Shown here: positions 16,707-25,477 of the stretch, one piece after another
Layout of the letters: the number at the start of each line of letters is the position of its first letter
Position numbering within the stretch: position 1 is the first letter of the stretch
Position numbers and translations under genes: made by a program
The notes under the pieces: model-generated
Seen by the model: the letters and a program-made list of their open reading frames with translations, nothing else
Database searches by the model: none
What the model was told of the DNA's origin: nothing
Assembly (NCBI RefSeq): GCF_001270495.1
Contig: NZ_LGUR01000211.1
Location: forward strand, 1 to 64,000
Source of the DNA: Streptomyces viridochromogenes
GTDB lineage: Bacteria; Actinomycetota; Actinomycetes; Streptomycetales; Streptomycetaceae
DNA length: 64,000 nucleotides
Direction: 5' to 3'

Positions 16707-17960
16707 ATGACCGCGGCGGACACGGACATCGAGCGGCGCTGGGAGCTGATCCGCAGCAAGGGGCCGTACGGGCTGCTCGCGGTCGCCACGCTGCTGTCTG
16801 TCGCCACCGCCGAGCTGACGCCGGGCACGACGGAACGGATCGCGGTCGCGGTGCTGGTCGCCGCGGGGCTCGGACTCCAGCTGTGGTGGGGCCGGGCGAG
16901 CCGCACCCGTCCGGGACCGTCGAGCGCGGGCACCGTCTACTACACCGTGCGCTGGGGACTCGGCTTCGCCCTCACATGGCTCAATCCGTTCTTCGCGTTC
17001 TATGTGGCGACCGGCTACTTCGACGCCGACGAGCTGATGCCCGGCCGGACCCTTCGGTGGATCGGGCCGTTCGCCTGCGCGATCGCCGTCTCGGGCGCGC
17101 AGGCCGGGGGACTGCCGTTCCACGAGCCGGTGCAGTGGGCGGTGTTCGCCGGGCTCGTGGTGGTCAACAGCGTCATGCTGACGGTCGTCGGCCACCTCAC
17201 CACACAGCAGGAGGAACGCTCCCGCAACCGGGCGGCCACCATTGCCGAGCTCGAACGCACCAACACGGCGTTGCAGCAGGCGCTCGACGAGAACGCCGCC
17301 CTCCACACCCAACTCCTCCTCCAGGCTCGCGAAGCCGGTGTCGCCGACGAGCGCCGTCGGCTCGCCGCCGAGATCCACGACACCATCGCCCAGGGCCTGA
17401 CCGGCATCATCGCCCAGCTCCAGGTCGTCGCGAACGCCCCCGACCTGCCGACCGCCCGCACCCACCTGGACCGCGCCTCCGCCCTCGCCCGCCACAGCCT
17501 CGGCGAGGCCCGCCGCTCCGTGCACAACCTCGCCCCCGTCGCCCTGGAGCACGACGGACTCCCGCAAGCCCTCAAGGGCACGGTCGCCGAATGGGCCGAA
17601 CGGACCGGCGTACGCGCCGAGTTCACGGTCACCGGCACCACAGAACAACTCCACGACGAGCTGTCGGCGACCCTGCTGAGGATCGCCCAGGAGGCCCTCT
17701 CCAACGCCGCCCGGCACGCCCGCGCGACCCGGGTCGGCGTCACCCTCTCCTTCCTCGGCGACGAGGTCATCCTCGACATTCGCGACGACGGCCGCGGCTT
17801 CGACCCGCTCGCCCTCCCCGAGCGCAGCCACACCGGCGGCTTCGGCCTCGCCGGCATGCGCGCCCGCGCCGAACGCATCGCCGGTTCCCTCACCGTCGAG
17901 TCCGAGCCGGGACACGGCACGGCCCTGTCGGCTCGCGTACCGTTGGTGCGCCATGACTAG
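16707..17960 (+). CDS. Sensor histidine kinase (NarL/DesK type)
   Basis: This is a 417-residue membrane kinase. About five helices lie within residues 20-175, followed by a coiled-coil linker (AATIAELERTNTALQQALDENAAL). A HisKA_3 dimerisation domain carries the phospho-accepting His in AAEIHDTIAQGL, and a HATPase domain has the N box LRIAQEALSNAARHA and G box DDGRGFD/GFGLAGMRARAE. The ATG at 16707 is chosen because family similarity and the membrane region start there. The stop overlaps the response-regulator ATG by 8 bases. It probably senses an envelope signal relevant to the adjacent exporter. Confidence 0.93.
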   Translation: MTAADTDIERRWELIRSKGPYGLLAVATLLSVATAELTPGTTERIAVAVLVAAGLGLQLWWGRASRTRPGPSSAGTVYYTVRWGLGFALTWLNPFFAFYVATGYFDADELMPGRTLRWIGPFACAIAVSGAQAGGLPFHEPVQWAVFAGLVVVNSVMLTVVGHLTTQQEERSRNRAATIAELERTNTALQQALDENAALHTQLLLQAREAGVADERRRLAAEIHDTIAQGLTGIIAQLQVVANAPDLPTARTHLDRASALARHSLGEARRSVHNLAPVALEHDGLPQALKGTVAEWAERTGVRAEFTVTGTTEQLHDELSATLLRIAQEALSNAARHARATRVGVTLSFLGDEVILDIRDDGRGFDPLALPERSHTGGFGLAGMRARAERIAGSLTVESEPGHGTALSARVPLVRHD

Positions 17961-18600
17961 CGACGAGGCGTCAATCTCCCTCCTGATCGTCGACGACCAT
18001 CCCGTCGTACGGGACGGCCTGCGCGGCATGTTCGAGTCCGCACCCGGCTTCCTGGTCCTCGGCGAGGCGTCGAACGGCGTGGAGGCCCTGGAGCGGGCCG
18101 CCACCCTCGACCCCGACGTGATCCTGATGGACCTGCGCATGCCGGGCGGCGGCGGGGTCGAGGCGATCGCCCGTCTCACCCGCACCGGCGCCCGTGCCAA
18201 GGTCCTCGTGCTGACCACGTACGACACCGACTCCGACACCCTTCCCGCGATCGAGGCGGGCGCGACGGGCTACATCCTCAAGGACGCCCCGCGCGACGAG
18301 CTCTTCACGGCCGTCCGGGCCGCCGCCGAGGGCCGTACGGTCCTCTCCCCGGCCGTCGCCTCCCGCCTCGTCTCCGCCGTCCGCACGCCCCGTACCCCCG
18401 GCAACGAACCCCTCTCCGCCCGCGAGCGCGAGGTCCTGGCCCTGGTCGCCAGGGGCACGTCCAACCGCGAGATCGCCCGCGAACTCTTCATCAGCGAGGC
18501 GACCGTGAAGACCCACCTCACCCACCTGTACGCCAAGCTGGGCGTCAAGGACCGGGCGGCGGCGGTGGCGACGGCGTACGAGCGGGGGATCCTCGGCTAG
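17953..18600 (+). CDS. LuxR/NarL-family response regulator
   Basis: This 215-residue DNA-binding response regulator pairs with the kinase encoded immediately upstream (overlap 17953-17960). The receiver domain (residues 8-125) contains the acidic pair in IVDDHP, phospho-acceptor Asp in VILMDLRMPG, Thr in VLVLTTYD and Lys in YILKDAP. A GerE-type helix-turn-helix follows (LSAREREVLALVARGTSNREIARELFISEATVKTHL, about 155-205). The stop overlaps the convergent sulfatase stop by 4 bases. The likely target is the exporter operon 15003-18600 itself. Confidence 0.95.
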   Translation: MTSDEASISLLIVDDHPVVRDGLRGMFESAPGFLVLGEASNGVEALERAATLDPDVILMDLRMPGGGGVEAIARLTRTGARAKVLVLTTYDTDSDTLPAIEAGATGYILKDAPRDELFTAVRAAAEGRTVLSPAVASRLVSAVRTPRTPGNEPLSAREREVLALVARGTSNREIARELFISEATVKTHLTHLYAKLGVKDRAAAVATAYERGILG

Positions 18601-20015
18601 CCGGCCGGGTAGGGGAGGAGACCGGAGGCGATCCGCTCCCAGGACGCCTTGAGTTCGGCCAGCAGCTCCGGCTCGTCGGGGGCCCGGTCGGCCTGCTCGC
18701 GCAGGTCGGCGCCGAGATCGTAGAGGTGGTCCTTGCCGTCGGCGTCCCGGTAGTACTTCCAGTCGCCGCGCCGCAGCGCCCGGTTGGCCCGCACCCGCCA
18801 GAACAGGTCCCGCTCCGGCAGGTCCTCGCCGCGCAGCAGGTAGTCCGCGAGGCTGGTCCCGTCCAGGGGGTGTGCGGGATCGGGCCGCGCGCCGCCGAGT
18901 TCCAGCAGGGTCGCCGTCCAGTCGGGGGAGAAGACCGGCTCGTGGCTGACCTGCCGGCCGTCGATACGGGCGGGCCAGCGCAGGATCGACGGAACCCGGA
19001 TGCCGCCCTCCAGCAGCACGAACTTCTCACCGCTGAGCGGCCAGTTGTAGGAGTAGCGCTCACCGCCGTTGTCGCTGGCGAACAGCACGACGGTGTTCTG
19101 CTCCTGTCCCGACCGGCGTAGGGCGTCCAGCACCTCGCCGACCGCCGCGTCGAGGCTCTCCACCATCTGCGTGTACTTCTCGACCGAGCCGCCGTCGTAG
19201 TGGTTCAGCGCCCGGCTGACGTCCGCCTGGCTCTTCGCGGCCCGGATCCTCGCCTCGATCTCGGCGCCGGTCTCCTCGTCGTCCTCCGCGAGCCAGGGCC
19301 AGTGCGGGGTGGTGAAGTTGAGGTTGAGCAGCCACGGCGTGTCCTCGTGGTCCCGGCTCACGTACTCGACGGCACGCTCGGTCAGTACGGTCGTGTAGTA
19401 CCGCAGGTCCTTGTACTCGGCGTCGCCCTCGTAGAGGTCGTACGCGCCGAGCTGGCCGAGCTTGGAGTAGTACTCCAGGACGCCGCCGAAGTTGCCGAAG
19501 AACTCGTCCCAACCGGACTTGGTGGGGCTGTGGTCCGGCAGCCAGCCGCAGTGCCACTTGCCGATGAGCGCGGTGGCGTAACCCGCCCGCTTCAGCAGGG
19601 AGGCCAGGGTGGGGTGGTTCGGGTCCAGCCCTTGCGCCTTGTCGGCGATCGGCTCGGCCAGCCCGCCCGGCGTACGGCCCGGATAGCGCCCGGTGTAGAG
19701 GCTGAACCGGGTCGGCGAGCAGGTCGCCGAGCCGGAGTACGCGTTCGTGAACCGCACCCCCTGCCGGGCCAGCCGGTCCAGGTTCGGGGTCCTGATGTGC
19801 GGGGCGCCGTACGAGGACAGATCGGCCCAGCCCAGGTCGTCGCCGAGGACGACGAGGAAGTTGGGGCGCTTCCCGGAGGCGGCGGGACGGGCCTTGAAGG
19901 GGCGCTCGGCGGGGGCGGCTGCGGCGGCCTCGGCGGCGGTCGTCGTACCGGCGACGGCGGTCACGGCGCCACCGCCGACCAGACCGCCGAAGGCACGGCG
20001 GGATATCTCGGGCAT
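18597..20015 (-). CDS. Arylsulfatase-type sulfatase, Tat-exported
   Basis: This 472-residue enzyme of the alkaline-phosphatase superfamily hydrolyses sulfate esters. The N-terminal SRRAFGGLVGGGAV followed by an Ala-rich stretch is a twin-arginine signal. The sulfatase signature CSPTR (formylglycine-forming Cys) with FSLYTGR sits near residue 99, and metal-binding residues are seen in LGDDLGWADL and later FASDNGGERY. It is therefore a type I sulfatase requiring maturation by a formylglycine-generating enzyme, not seen in this window. It converges with the response regulator. The natural substrate (glycan, lipid or aryl sulfate) is unknown. Confidence 0.92.
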   Translation of the reverse strand: MPEISRRAFGGLVGGGAVTAVAGTTTAAEAAAAAPAERPFKARPAASGKRPNFLVVLGDDLGWADLSSYGAPHIRTPNLDRLARQGVRFTNAYSGSATCSPTRFSLYTGRYPGRTPGGLAEPIADKAQGLDPNHPTLASLLKRAGYATALIGKWHCGWLPDHSPTKSGWDEFFGNFGGVLEYYSKLGQLGAYDLYEGDAEYKDLRYYTTVLTERAVEYVSRDHEDTPWLLNLNFTTPHWPWLAEDDEETGAEIEARIRAAKSQADVSRALNHYDGGSVEKYTQMVESLDAAVGEVLDALRRSGQEQNTVVLFASDNGGERYSYNWPLSGEKFVLLEGGIRVPSILRWPARIDGRQVSHEPVFSPDWTATLLELGGARPDPAHPLDGTSLADYLLRGEDLPERDLFWRVRANRALRRGDWKYYRDADGKDHLYDLGADLREQADRAPDEPELLAELKASWERIASGLLPYPAG

Positions 20016-20053
20016 GCGCCCCAGTCGATCAGCGCGCCGATCTCATGACCAGG

Positions 20054-20068
20054 AATCCGCCGCGGATT
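20054..20068 (-). terminator. Small hairpin between glgX and sulfatase
   Basis: AATCCG-CCG-CGGATT forms a perfect 6-bp stem with a tri-nucleotide loop, flanked by two copies of TCATGACC. It lies between the glgX stop and the sulfatase start on the minus strand. It could end glgX transcription; the evidence is structural only. Confidence 0.35.
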
Positions 20069-20110
20069 TCATGACCTTGAAACGCTGCCGCAAGGCCCCG
20101 GAACGCACGC

Positions 20111-22363
20111 TCAGCCAACCCTCAGCAACAGCACCGCCCGCGCCGGGACCGTGATCGCAGCCCCCGCCAGGTGCTCCGTCCCGGGCGCCTCCTCCTGCTC
20201 CTCCCGCGAGGTGTCGACGACCACCTCGTACCGCTCCGCCCACGGCGGTCCCGGCAGCACGAAGCTCACCGGCCGGTCCCCGGCGTGCAGCACGGCCAGG
20301 AAGCTGTCGTCGAGGATCGGCGCCCCCCGCTCGTCCCGGCCGGGGATGTCCCGCCCGGACAGGTACATGCCCAGCGTGGCGGCGGGCGCGTACCAGTCCC
20401 GTTCCGTCATCTCCGAGCCGCGCAGCGTGAACCAGGCCAGATCCCGCAGCCCGTCCGCCGAGTGCGCCCGCCCGGAGAAGAAGGCCCGCCGCCGCAGTAC
20501 GGGATGCCGGTGCCGCAGCTCGATCAGCCGGGAGGTCAGGTCGAACAACGCCTTCCAGCCCGGGTCCTCCAGCAGCCCCCAGTCCAGCCAGCTGATCTCG
20601 TTGTCCTGGCAGTACGCGTTGTTGTTGCCCCGCTGCGTCCGCCCCAGCTCGTCCCCCGCGACCAGCATCGGTACGCCCGTCGACAGCAGCAGGGTCGTCA
20701 GCAGGTTCCGCAACTGCCGCCGCCGCAGCGCCCGTACGCGCTCGTCGTCCGTTTCCCCCTCGGCCCCGCAGTTCCAGGACCGGTTGTCGTTCGCCCCGTC
20801 CCGGTTGCCCTCCCCGTTCGCCTCGTTGTGCTTGCGTTCGTAGGACACCAGGTCGCGCAGGGTGAAACCGTCGTGCGCGGTCACGAAGTTCACGGACGCG
20901 TACGGCCGCCGCCCTCCCCACGCGTACAGGTCGCTCGACCCCGACAGCCGGTACCCCAGATCCCGTACGTCCGGCAGCGCACCGCGCCAGAAGTCCCGTA
21001 CGGCATTGCGGTAGCGGTCGTTCCACTCCGTCCACAGCGGCGGGAAGGCGCCCACCTGGTAGCCGCCCGAGCCCACGTCCCACGGCTCGGCGATCAGCTT
21101 CACCCGCCGCAGCACCGGATCCTGCGCGATGACCGCGAGGAACGGCGACAGCATGTCGACGTCGTGCATGGAGCGGGCCAGCGCCGCCGCCAGGTCGAAG
21201 CGGAAGCCGTCCACGCCCATCTCCGTCACCCAGTACCGCAGCGAGTCGGTGATGAGCCGCAGGACGTGCGGCTGGACGACGTGCAGCGTGTTCCCGCAGC
21301 CCGTGTAGTCGGCGTAGCGGCGCGCGTCCGACTGCAACCGGTAGTAGCCGCGGTTGTCGATGCCCTTCAGCGACAGTGTCGGGCCCAGCTCGCCCGCCTC
21401 CGCCGTGTGGTTGTAGACGACGTCGAGAATGACCTCGATCCCGGCCGCGTGCAGGGCGCGGACCATCCGCCTGAACTCGCCGACCTGCTGACCCGTCGTA
21501 CCGGAGGCGGCGTAGGCCGCGTGCGGGGCGAAGTAGCCGATGGAGTTGTAGCCCCAGTAGTTGCGCAGGCCCTTGCGCAGCAGATGGTCCTCGTGCGCGA
21601 ACTGGTGCACGGGCAGCAGCTCGACGGCCGTGACACCCAGCTTGACGAGGTGCTCGATCGCCGCCGGGTGCGCGAGACCGGCGTACGTCCCGCGCAGCTC
21701 CTCCGGTATCCCCGGGTGCAGCCGGGTGAAGCCCCGTACATGCACCTCGTAGATCACCGAGTCGGCCCACGGTGTCTTCGGCCGGCGGTCGTCCCGCCAC
21801 TCGTCGTCCGGGGCGTCGTCATGGACGACGACGCCCTTCGGGACGTACGGCGCCGAGTCCCGGTCGTCGCGCACGGTGTCGGCGACATGCTGCTGGGGCC
21901 AGTCGCGGACGTGCCCGTACACCTCGGGCGGCAGACTGAAGTCACCGTCCACCGCGCGGGCGTACGGGTCGAGGAGCAGCTTGGCCGGGTTCCAGCGGCC
22001 GCCGGTCCACGGGTCCCAACGGCCGTGCACCCGGTAGCCGTAGCGCTGACCCGGCATCACACCCGGCACGAACCCGTGCCAGATCTCGTGCGTCAGCTCG
22101 GTCAGCTTGGCCCGGGTCTCCTTCCCCTCCTCGTCGAACAGACACAGCTCGACGGCCTCCGCGCCCCCCGCCCACAGCGCGAAGTTGGTACCCGCCACCC
22201 CGTCCGGGCCGACCCGGAAACGGGCGCCGAGCGGCATGGGCGCGCCCGGCCACACGGGCACGGCAGGGGCTTTGAGCCGCGCGCCGTTCACGACGGCGGC
22301 CGGGCGCCCCTCCTCAGCGGCGACCGCCCCGGCCACCGCCTCCTGCTCGGCTGCGCTCGACAC
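20111..22363 (-). CDS. glgX: Glycogen debranching enzyme GlgX (GH13)
   Basis: This 750-residue isoamylase-type enzyme removes alpha-1,6 branches from phosphorylase-trimmed glycogen. An N-terminal CBM48-like domain (RVGPDGVAGTNFALWAGGAEAVELCLFDEEG) precedes the GH13 barrel. Conserved regions are visible: VYNHTAEAG, the nucleophile in DGFRFDLA, acid/base Glu in LIAEPWDVG and the transition-state Asp in TAHDGFT. GTG at 22363 is preferred over GTG 22378 because GGGAGG lies 8 bases before it. Length matches Streptomyces GlgX. No other glycogen genes are nearby, so it is probably monocistronic. Confidence 0.94.
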   Translation of the reverse strand: MSSAAEQEAVAGAVAAEEGRPAAVVNGARLKAPAVPVWPGAPMPLGARFRVGPDGVAGTNFALWAGGAEAVELCLFDEEGKETRAKLTELTHEIWHGFVPGVMPGQRYGYRVHGRWDPWTGGRWNPAKLLLDPYARAVDGDFSLPPEVYGHVRDWPQQHVADTVRDDRDSAPYVPKGVVVHDDAPDDEWRDDRRPKTPWADSVIYEVHVRGFTRLHPGIPEELRGTYAGLAHPAAIEHLVKLGVTAVELLPVHQFAHEDHLLRKGLRNYWGYNSIGYFAPHAAYAASGTTGQQVGEFRRMVRALHAAGIEVILDVVYNHTAEAGELGPTLSLKGIDNRGYYRLQSDARRYADYTGCGNTLHVVQPHVLRLITDSLRYWVTEMGVDGFRFDLAAALARSMHDVDMLSPFLAVIAQDPVLRRVKLIAEPWDVGSGGYQVGAFPPLWTEWNDRYRNAVRDFWRGALPDVRDLGYRLSGSSDLYAWGGRRPYASVNFVTAHDGFTLRDLVSYERKHNEANGEGNRDGANDNRSWNCGAEGETDDERVRALRRRQLRNLLTTLLLSTGVPMLVAGDELGRTQRGNNNAYCQDNEISWLDWGLLEDPGWKALFDLTSRLIELRHRHPVLRRRAFFSGRAHSADGLRDLAWFTLRGSEMTERDWYAPAATLGMYLSGRDIPGRDERGAPILDDSFLAVLHAGDRPVSFVLPGPPWAERYEVVVDTSREEQEEAPGTEHLAGAAITVPARAVLLLRVG

Positions 22364-22592
22364 CTGTCGGCCTCCCACGGCTCAGGGACCACACGAGTGT
22401 GGACGGAGAGCCCCGGCGTCCCGTTCCGCGGCTCCCCATCGCGTCGTCCTCCCACATGTTCTGCCCACACGGTGGCCAAGCGACCCTGGCGAAGTCGGCT
22501 ACGGTTCGGCAGCGGACGGCTTGTCGCCTCCCAGCCCGCGGAGCCCTCGGTGCTCACGTTTCCCCGGGGCCGCCCCGGTCGTTGGGGTCTTC

Positions 22593-23831
22593 GTGAGGCA
22601 CGTACAAGGGCGCGCGCGGCGCGCGGGGGCCGCTTTGGCCGCCGTACTGACATGGGCAGGACTGCTGGCCGGGGCCGCCGGCTGTACTTCGGGCGGCGGT
22701 GTCGACCAGATGCTGGGCAAACCCCCGGCGCCCGAGGACGTCATCCGGGTCACGCCCGACGACGGCGCCAAGGGCGCACGCCCGGACGACCGGCTGCTCG
22801 TCCGGGTGCTCAGCGGACGCCTGGAGTCGGTGAAGGTCGTCAAGGACCAGGACGCCCAGCAGACCCCGGTCCGCGGGCGCATCTCGAACGACGGCCTGCG
22901 CTGGGAGCCCGAGGACCCCAGGCTCGCGCTGGCCGCCAAGTACACGATCGACGCGGTGGCCCTCGACGGCCACGGGCGCCGCAGCGCACGGCACACGACC
23001 TTCACCACGTACGTCCCCGACGAGCGGTTCATCGGATACGTCGCCCCGGAGCACCGCTCCACCGTCGGCACCGGAATGATCGTCTCCCTGGAGTTCAACC
23101 GCGAGATCGAGAACCGGGCCGCCGTCGAACGCGCCATCCACGTCACGGCCGAGCCCGCCGTGGAGATCCGCCCGCACTGGTTCGGCAAGGCCCGCCTCGA
23201 CTTCCGCCCCCAGCACTACTGGAAGCCCGGCACCCAGGTCACCGTCGCGCTGCGGCTGAGGGACGTCGAGGGTGCGCCCGGGGTGTACGGCCAGCAGTAC
23301 AAGACGTTCTCCTTCACCGTCGGCCGCCACCAGGTCTCCGTGGTCGACGCGGCCGACCACACCATGGAGGTCCGGCGCGACGGCGAGCTGCTCACCACCG
23401 TGCCGATCACGGCCGGCGCCCCCAAGAACACGACGTACAACGGCAAGATGGTCGTCACCGAGATGCTCGAACTGACCCGCATGAACGGCGCGACGGTCGG
23501 CTTCAGAAAGGCCGACGGCAAGAGCGAGTACGACATCCCGGACGTCCCGCACGCCATGCGCCTCACGGACTCCGGCACCTTCCTGCACGGCAACTACTGG
23601 GCGGACGCCTCGATCTTCGGACAGAGCAACGTCAGCCACGGCTGCGTGGGGCTCAGGGACGTCAAGGGCGGCGGCTCCGAGACACCCGCGGGCTGGTTCT
23701 TCGACCGCAGTCTGATCGGGGACGTCGTCGAGGTCGTCCACAGCAACGACAAAAAGGTCGCTCCCGACAATGGCCTCGGAGGATGGAATATGGGCTGGAA
23801 GGAGTGGAAGGCAGGGAGTGCGGTGAAGTAA
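22593..23831 (+). CDS. L,D-transpeptidase lipoprotein (Ig-like plus YkuD)
   Basis: This 412-residue secreted enzyme makes 3-3 cross-links in peptidoglycan. GTG 22593 starts a lipoprotein signal with RRAG, a hydrophobic stretch and lipobox LLAGAAGC. Two Ig-like domains (ITPDDGA-type, about 50-250) precede the YkuD catalytic domain with HGNYWADASIFGQ and the catalytic SHGCVGLRD motif. This organisation is that of mycobacterial LdtMt2-type enzymes and their Streptomyces homologues. A paralogue follows at 24007. The ribosome site is weak (TTGGGG). Confidence 0.92.
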   Translation: MRHVQGRARRAGAALAAVLTWAGLLAGAAGCTSGGGVDQMLGKPPAPEDVIRVTPDDGAKGARPDDRLLVRVLSGRLESVKVVKDQDAQQTPVRGRISNDGLRWEPEDPRLALAAKYTIDAVALDGHGRRSARHTTFTTYVPDERFIGYVAPEHRSTVGTGMIVSLEFNREIENRAAVERAIHVTAEPAVEIRPHWFGKARLDFRPQHYWKPGTQVTVALRLRDVEGAPGVYGQQYKTFSFTVGRHQVSVVDAADHTMEVRRDGELLTTVPITAGAPKNTTYNGKMVVTEMLELTRMNGATVGFRKADGKSEYDIPDVPHAMRLTDSGTFLHGNYWADASIFGQSNVSHGCVGLRDVKGGGSETPAGWFFDRSLIGDVVEVVHSNDKKVAPDNGLGGWNMGWKEWKAGSAVK

Positions 23832-24006
23832 CAGGACAGGGGGGTGAGTTACTCGACCAACCGGCTATCTGCCGATGTTGGAACGGAACGGTGACAATCA
23901 CGTGGCGCCGACGTGTATGACCTTGTGGTTAATATGCGCCGATGCGCGCGTGAAACGCGTGGGGGCGCGGGCTGACCAGGCCCGGGGAGGGGAGAAGGAC
24001 TTGAAC

Positions 24007-25251
24007 GTGCGGCCGATATCGGGGGCGTCGGTTGACGCGGTGGACGCCGGCGGCAGGCGTCGGCGCAAGGCCATGGCGGCACTGGCCGGAGCGCTGCTGC
24101 TCGCCGTCACCGCGTGCGGTGGGGGCGGTGGATCCGGCTCGGCGGCCGGCGCCGGGAAGGGCGAGGACGCCGGCACGGCGGAGGCCGGGAAGTCCCGGGC
24201 CGTCGTGACGATAGCCCCGGGAGACGGCGCCAAGTCCGTCGAGACCAGCGGCGCGCTGAAGGTGACCGCGGCCAAGGGGAAGCTGACGGGCGTCCAGGTC
24301 AAGGACGACGAGGGCAACGCGATAGCCGGGAAGATATCCGGCGACGGCGGCACCTGGACCCCGTCCACACACCTCGCGGCCGCCACCAAGTACACGGTGC
24401 ACGCGGTCGCCAAGGACTCCGACGGGCTGGAGGCCGCCGAGGAGGCCGACTTCACCACCCTGACCCCCGAGAACACCTTCCTCGGCAACTTCACTCCCGA
24501 GGACGGCTCCAAGGTCGGTGTCGGGATGCCGTTCTCGATCCGTTTCACCCGGGGCATCACCAGCCCCGAGGACGTCGAGAAGGCCATCACCATCAAGACC
24601 GAGCCGGCCGTCGAGGTCGCGGGCCACTGGTTCGGCAACGACCGCCTGGACTTCCGTCCCGAGAAGTACTGGAAGGCCGGCACCAAGGTCACGGTCGACC
24701 TCAACCTCGACGGCGTCGAGGGCCGCCCCGGCGTCTACGGCGAGCAGGACAAGAAGCTCACCTTCACCATCGGGCGCAACCAGGTCTCGGTCGTCGACGC
24801 GAAGACCAAGAAGATGAAGGTCATGCGGGACGGCAAGGTCATCAAGACCATCCCCGTCACCACCGGCGCGCCCGGGTACGAGACCTGGAACGGCCAGATG
24901 GTCATGACGGAGAAGTTCGTGCAGACCCGTATGAACGGCGACACGGTCGGCTACGAGGGCGAGTACGACATCAAGGACGTCCCGCACGCCACCCGCCTGA
25001 CCGACTCCGGCACCTTCATCCACGGCAACTACTGGGGCGGCAACGCCTTCGGCAACACCAACGCCAGCCACGGCTGCATCGGCCTGCGCGACGTCAAGGG
25101 CGCGTGGGACAAGGGCACCCCGGCCGCGTGGTTCTTCAACCACTCGATGATCGGCGACGTGGTGGTCGTGAAGAACTCCGACGACGCGACGGTGGCTCCG
25201 GAGAACGGCCTGAACGGCTGGAACATGTCCTGGGAGAAGTGGAAGGCGTAG
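24007..25251 (+). CDS. L,D-transpeptidase lipoprotein, second copy
   Basis: This 414-residue paralogue of the preceding gene has the same lipoprotein/Ig/Ig/YkuD layout. GTG 24007 has GAGAAGGA 8 bases upstream (TTG 24001 is an alternative). The lipobox is LLLAVTAC, followed by a Gly/Ser/Ala-rich tether (about residues 37-70), Ig-like domains (VTIAPGDGAKSVETSGAL, FTPEDGSKVGVGMPFSI), and the catalytic HGNYWGGNAFGNTNASHGCIGLRD. The 175-base gap and a distinct upstream region suggest it has its own promoter. Tandem Ldt genes would allow 3-3 cross-linking at different growth stages. Confidence 0.93.
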   Translation: MRPISGASVDAVDAGGRRRRKAMAALAGALLLAVTACGGGGGSGSAAGAGKGEDAGTAEAGKSRAVVTIAPGDGAKSVETSGALKVTAAKGKLTGVQVKDDEGNAIAGKISGDGGTWTPSTHLAAATKYTVHAVAKDSDGLEAAEEADFTTLTPENTFLGNFTPEDGSKVGVGMPFSIRFTRGITSPEDVEKAITIKTEPAVEVAGHWFGNDRLDFRPEKYWKAGTKVTVDLNLDGVEGRPGVYGEQDKKLTFTIGRNQVSVVDAKTKKMKVMRDGKVIKTIPVTTGAPGYETWNGQMVMTEKFVQTRMNGDTVGYEGEYDIKDVPHATRLTDSGTFIHGNYWGGNAFGNTNASHGCIGLRDVKGAWDKGTPAAWFFNHSMIGDVVVVKNSDDATVAPENGLNGWNMSWEKWKA

Positions 25252-25268
25252 GGCTCACTTTCGGACGT

Positions 25269-25315
25269 ACGGCCCCGGCGCTCTGCCTCGATGTGAGGTA
25301 CGGCACCGGGGCCGT
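25269..25315 (+). terminator. Hairpin terminator after second L,D-transpeptidase
   Basis: ACGGCCCCGGCGC (25269-25281) pairs with GCACCGGGGCCGT (25303-25315) with one mismatch across a 21-nt loop, 18 bases beyond the stop. Confidence 0.7.
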
Positions 25316-25324
25316 AACCGTTGG

Positions 25325-25465
25325 CCCCCAGACCCCCGGCCGGGTGTGATCGAAGGCACCGAAGCTGTAGCCGTTAGTCAGCGTGCTGTGCCTGCCTGGG
25401 GGCGACCCCCAGACCCCCGGCCGGGTGTGATCGAAGGCACCGAAGCGGTAGCCGTTAGTCAGCGT
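25325..25465. repeat. Two 60-bp direct repeats upstream of enoyl-CoA hydratase
   Basis: Copies at 25325-25384 and 25406-25465 (start-to-start 81 bp) differ at a single base, T versus G in the GAAGC(T/G)GTAG part. Each starts CCCCCAGACCCCCGGCCGGG and ends GTTAGTCAGCGT. The second ends 12 bases before the enoyl-CoA hydratase ATG. I read them as a non-coding intergenic repeat; function unknown. Confidence 0.95.
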
Positions 25466-25477
25466 TAACCTGCTGGC

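Noticed and set aside
20171..23920. 1249-residue open frame on the plus strand
   Set aside because: It runs antisense to glgX and then out of frame with the first L,D-transpeptidase; composition is that of a shadow.
25325..25465. CRISPR array
   Set aside because: Only two 60-bp copies with a 21-bp gap, no cas genes, and the repeat is far longer than a CRISPR repeat.
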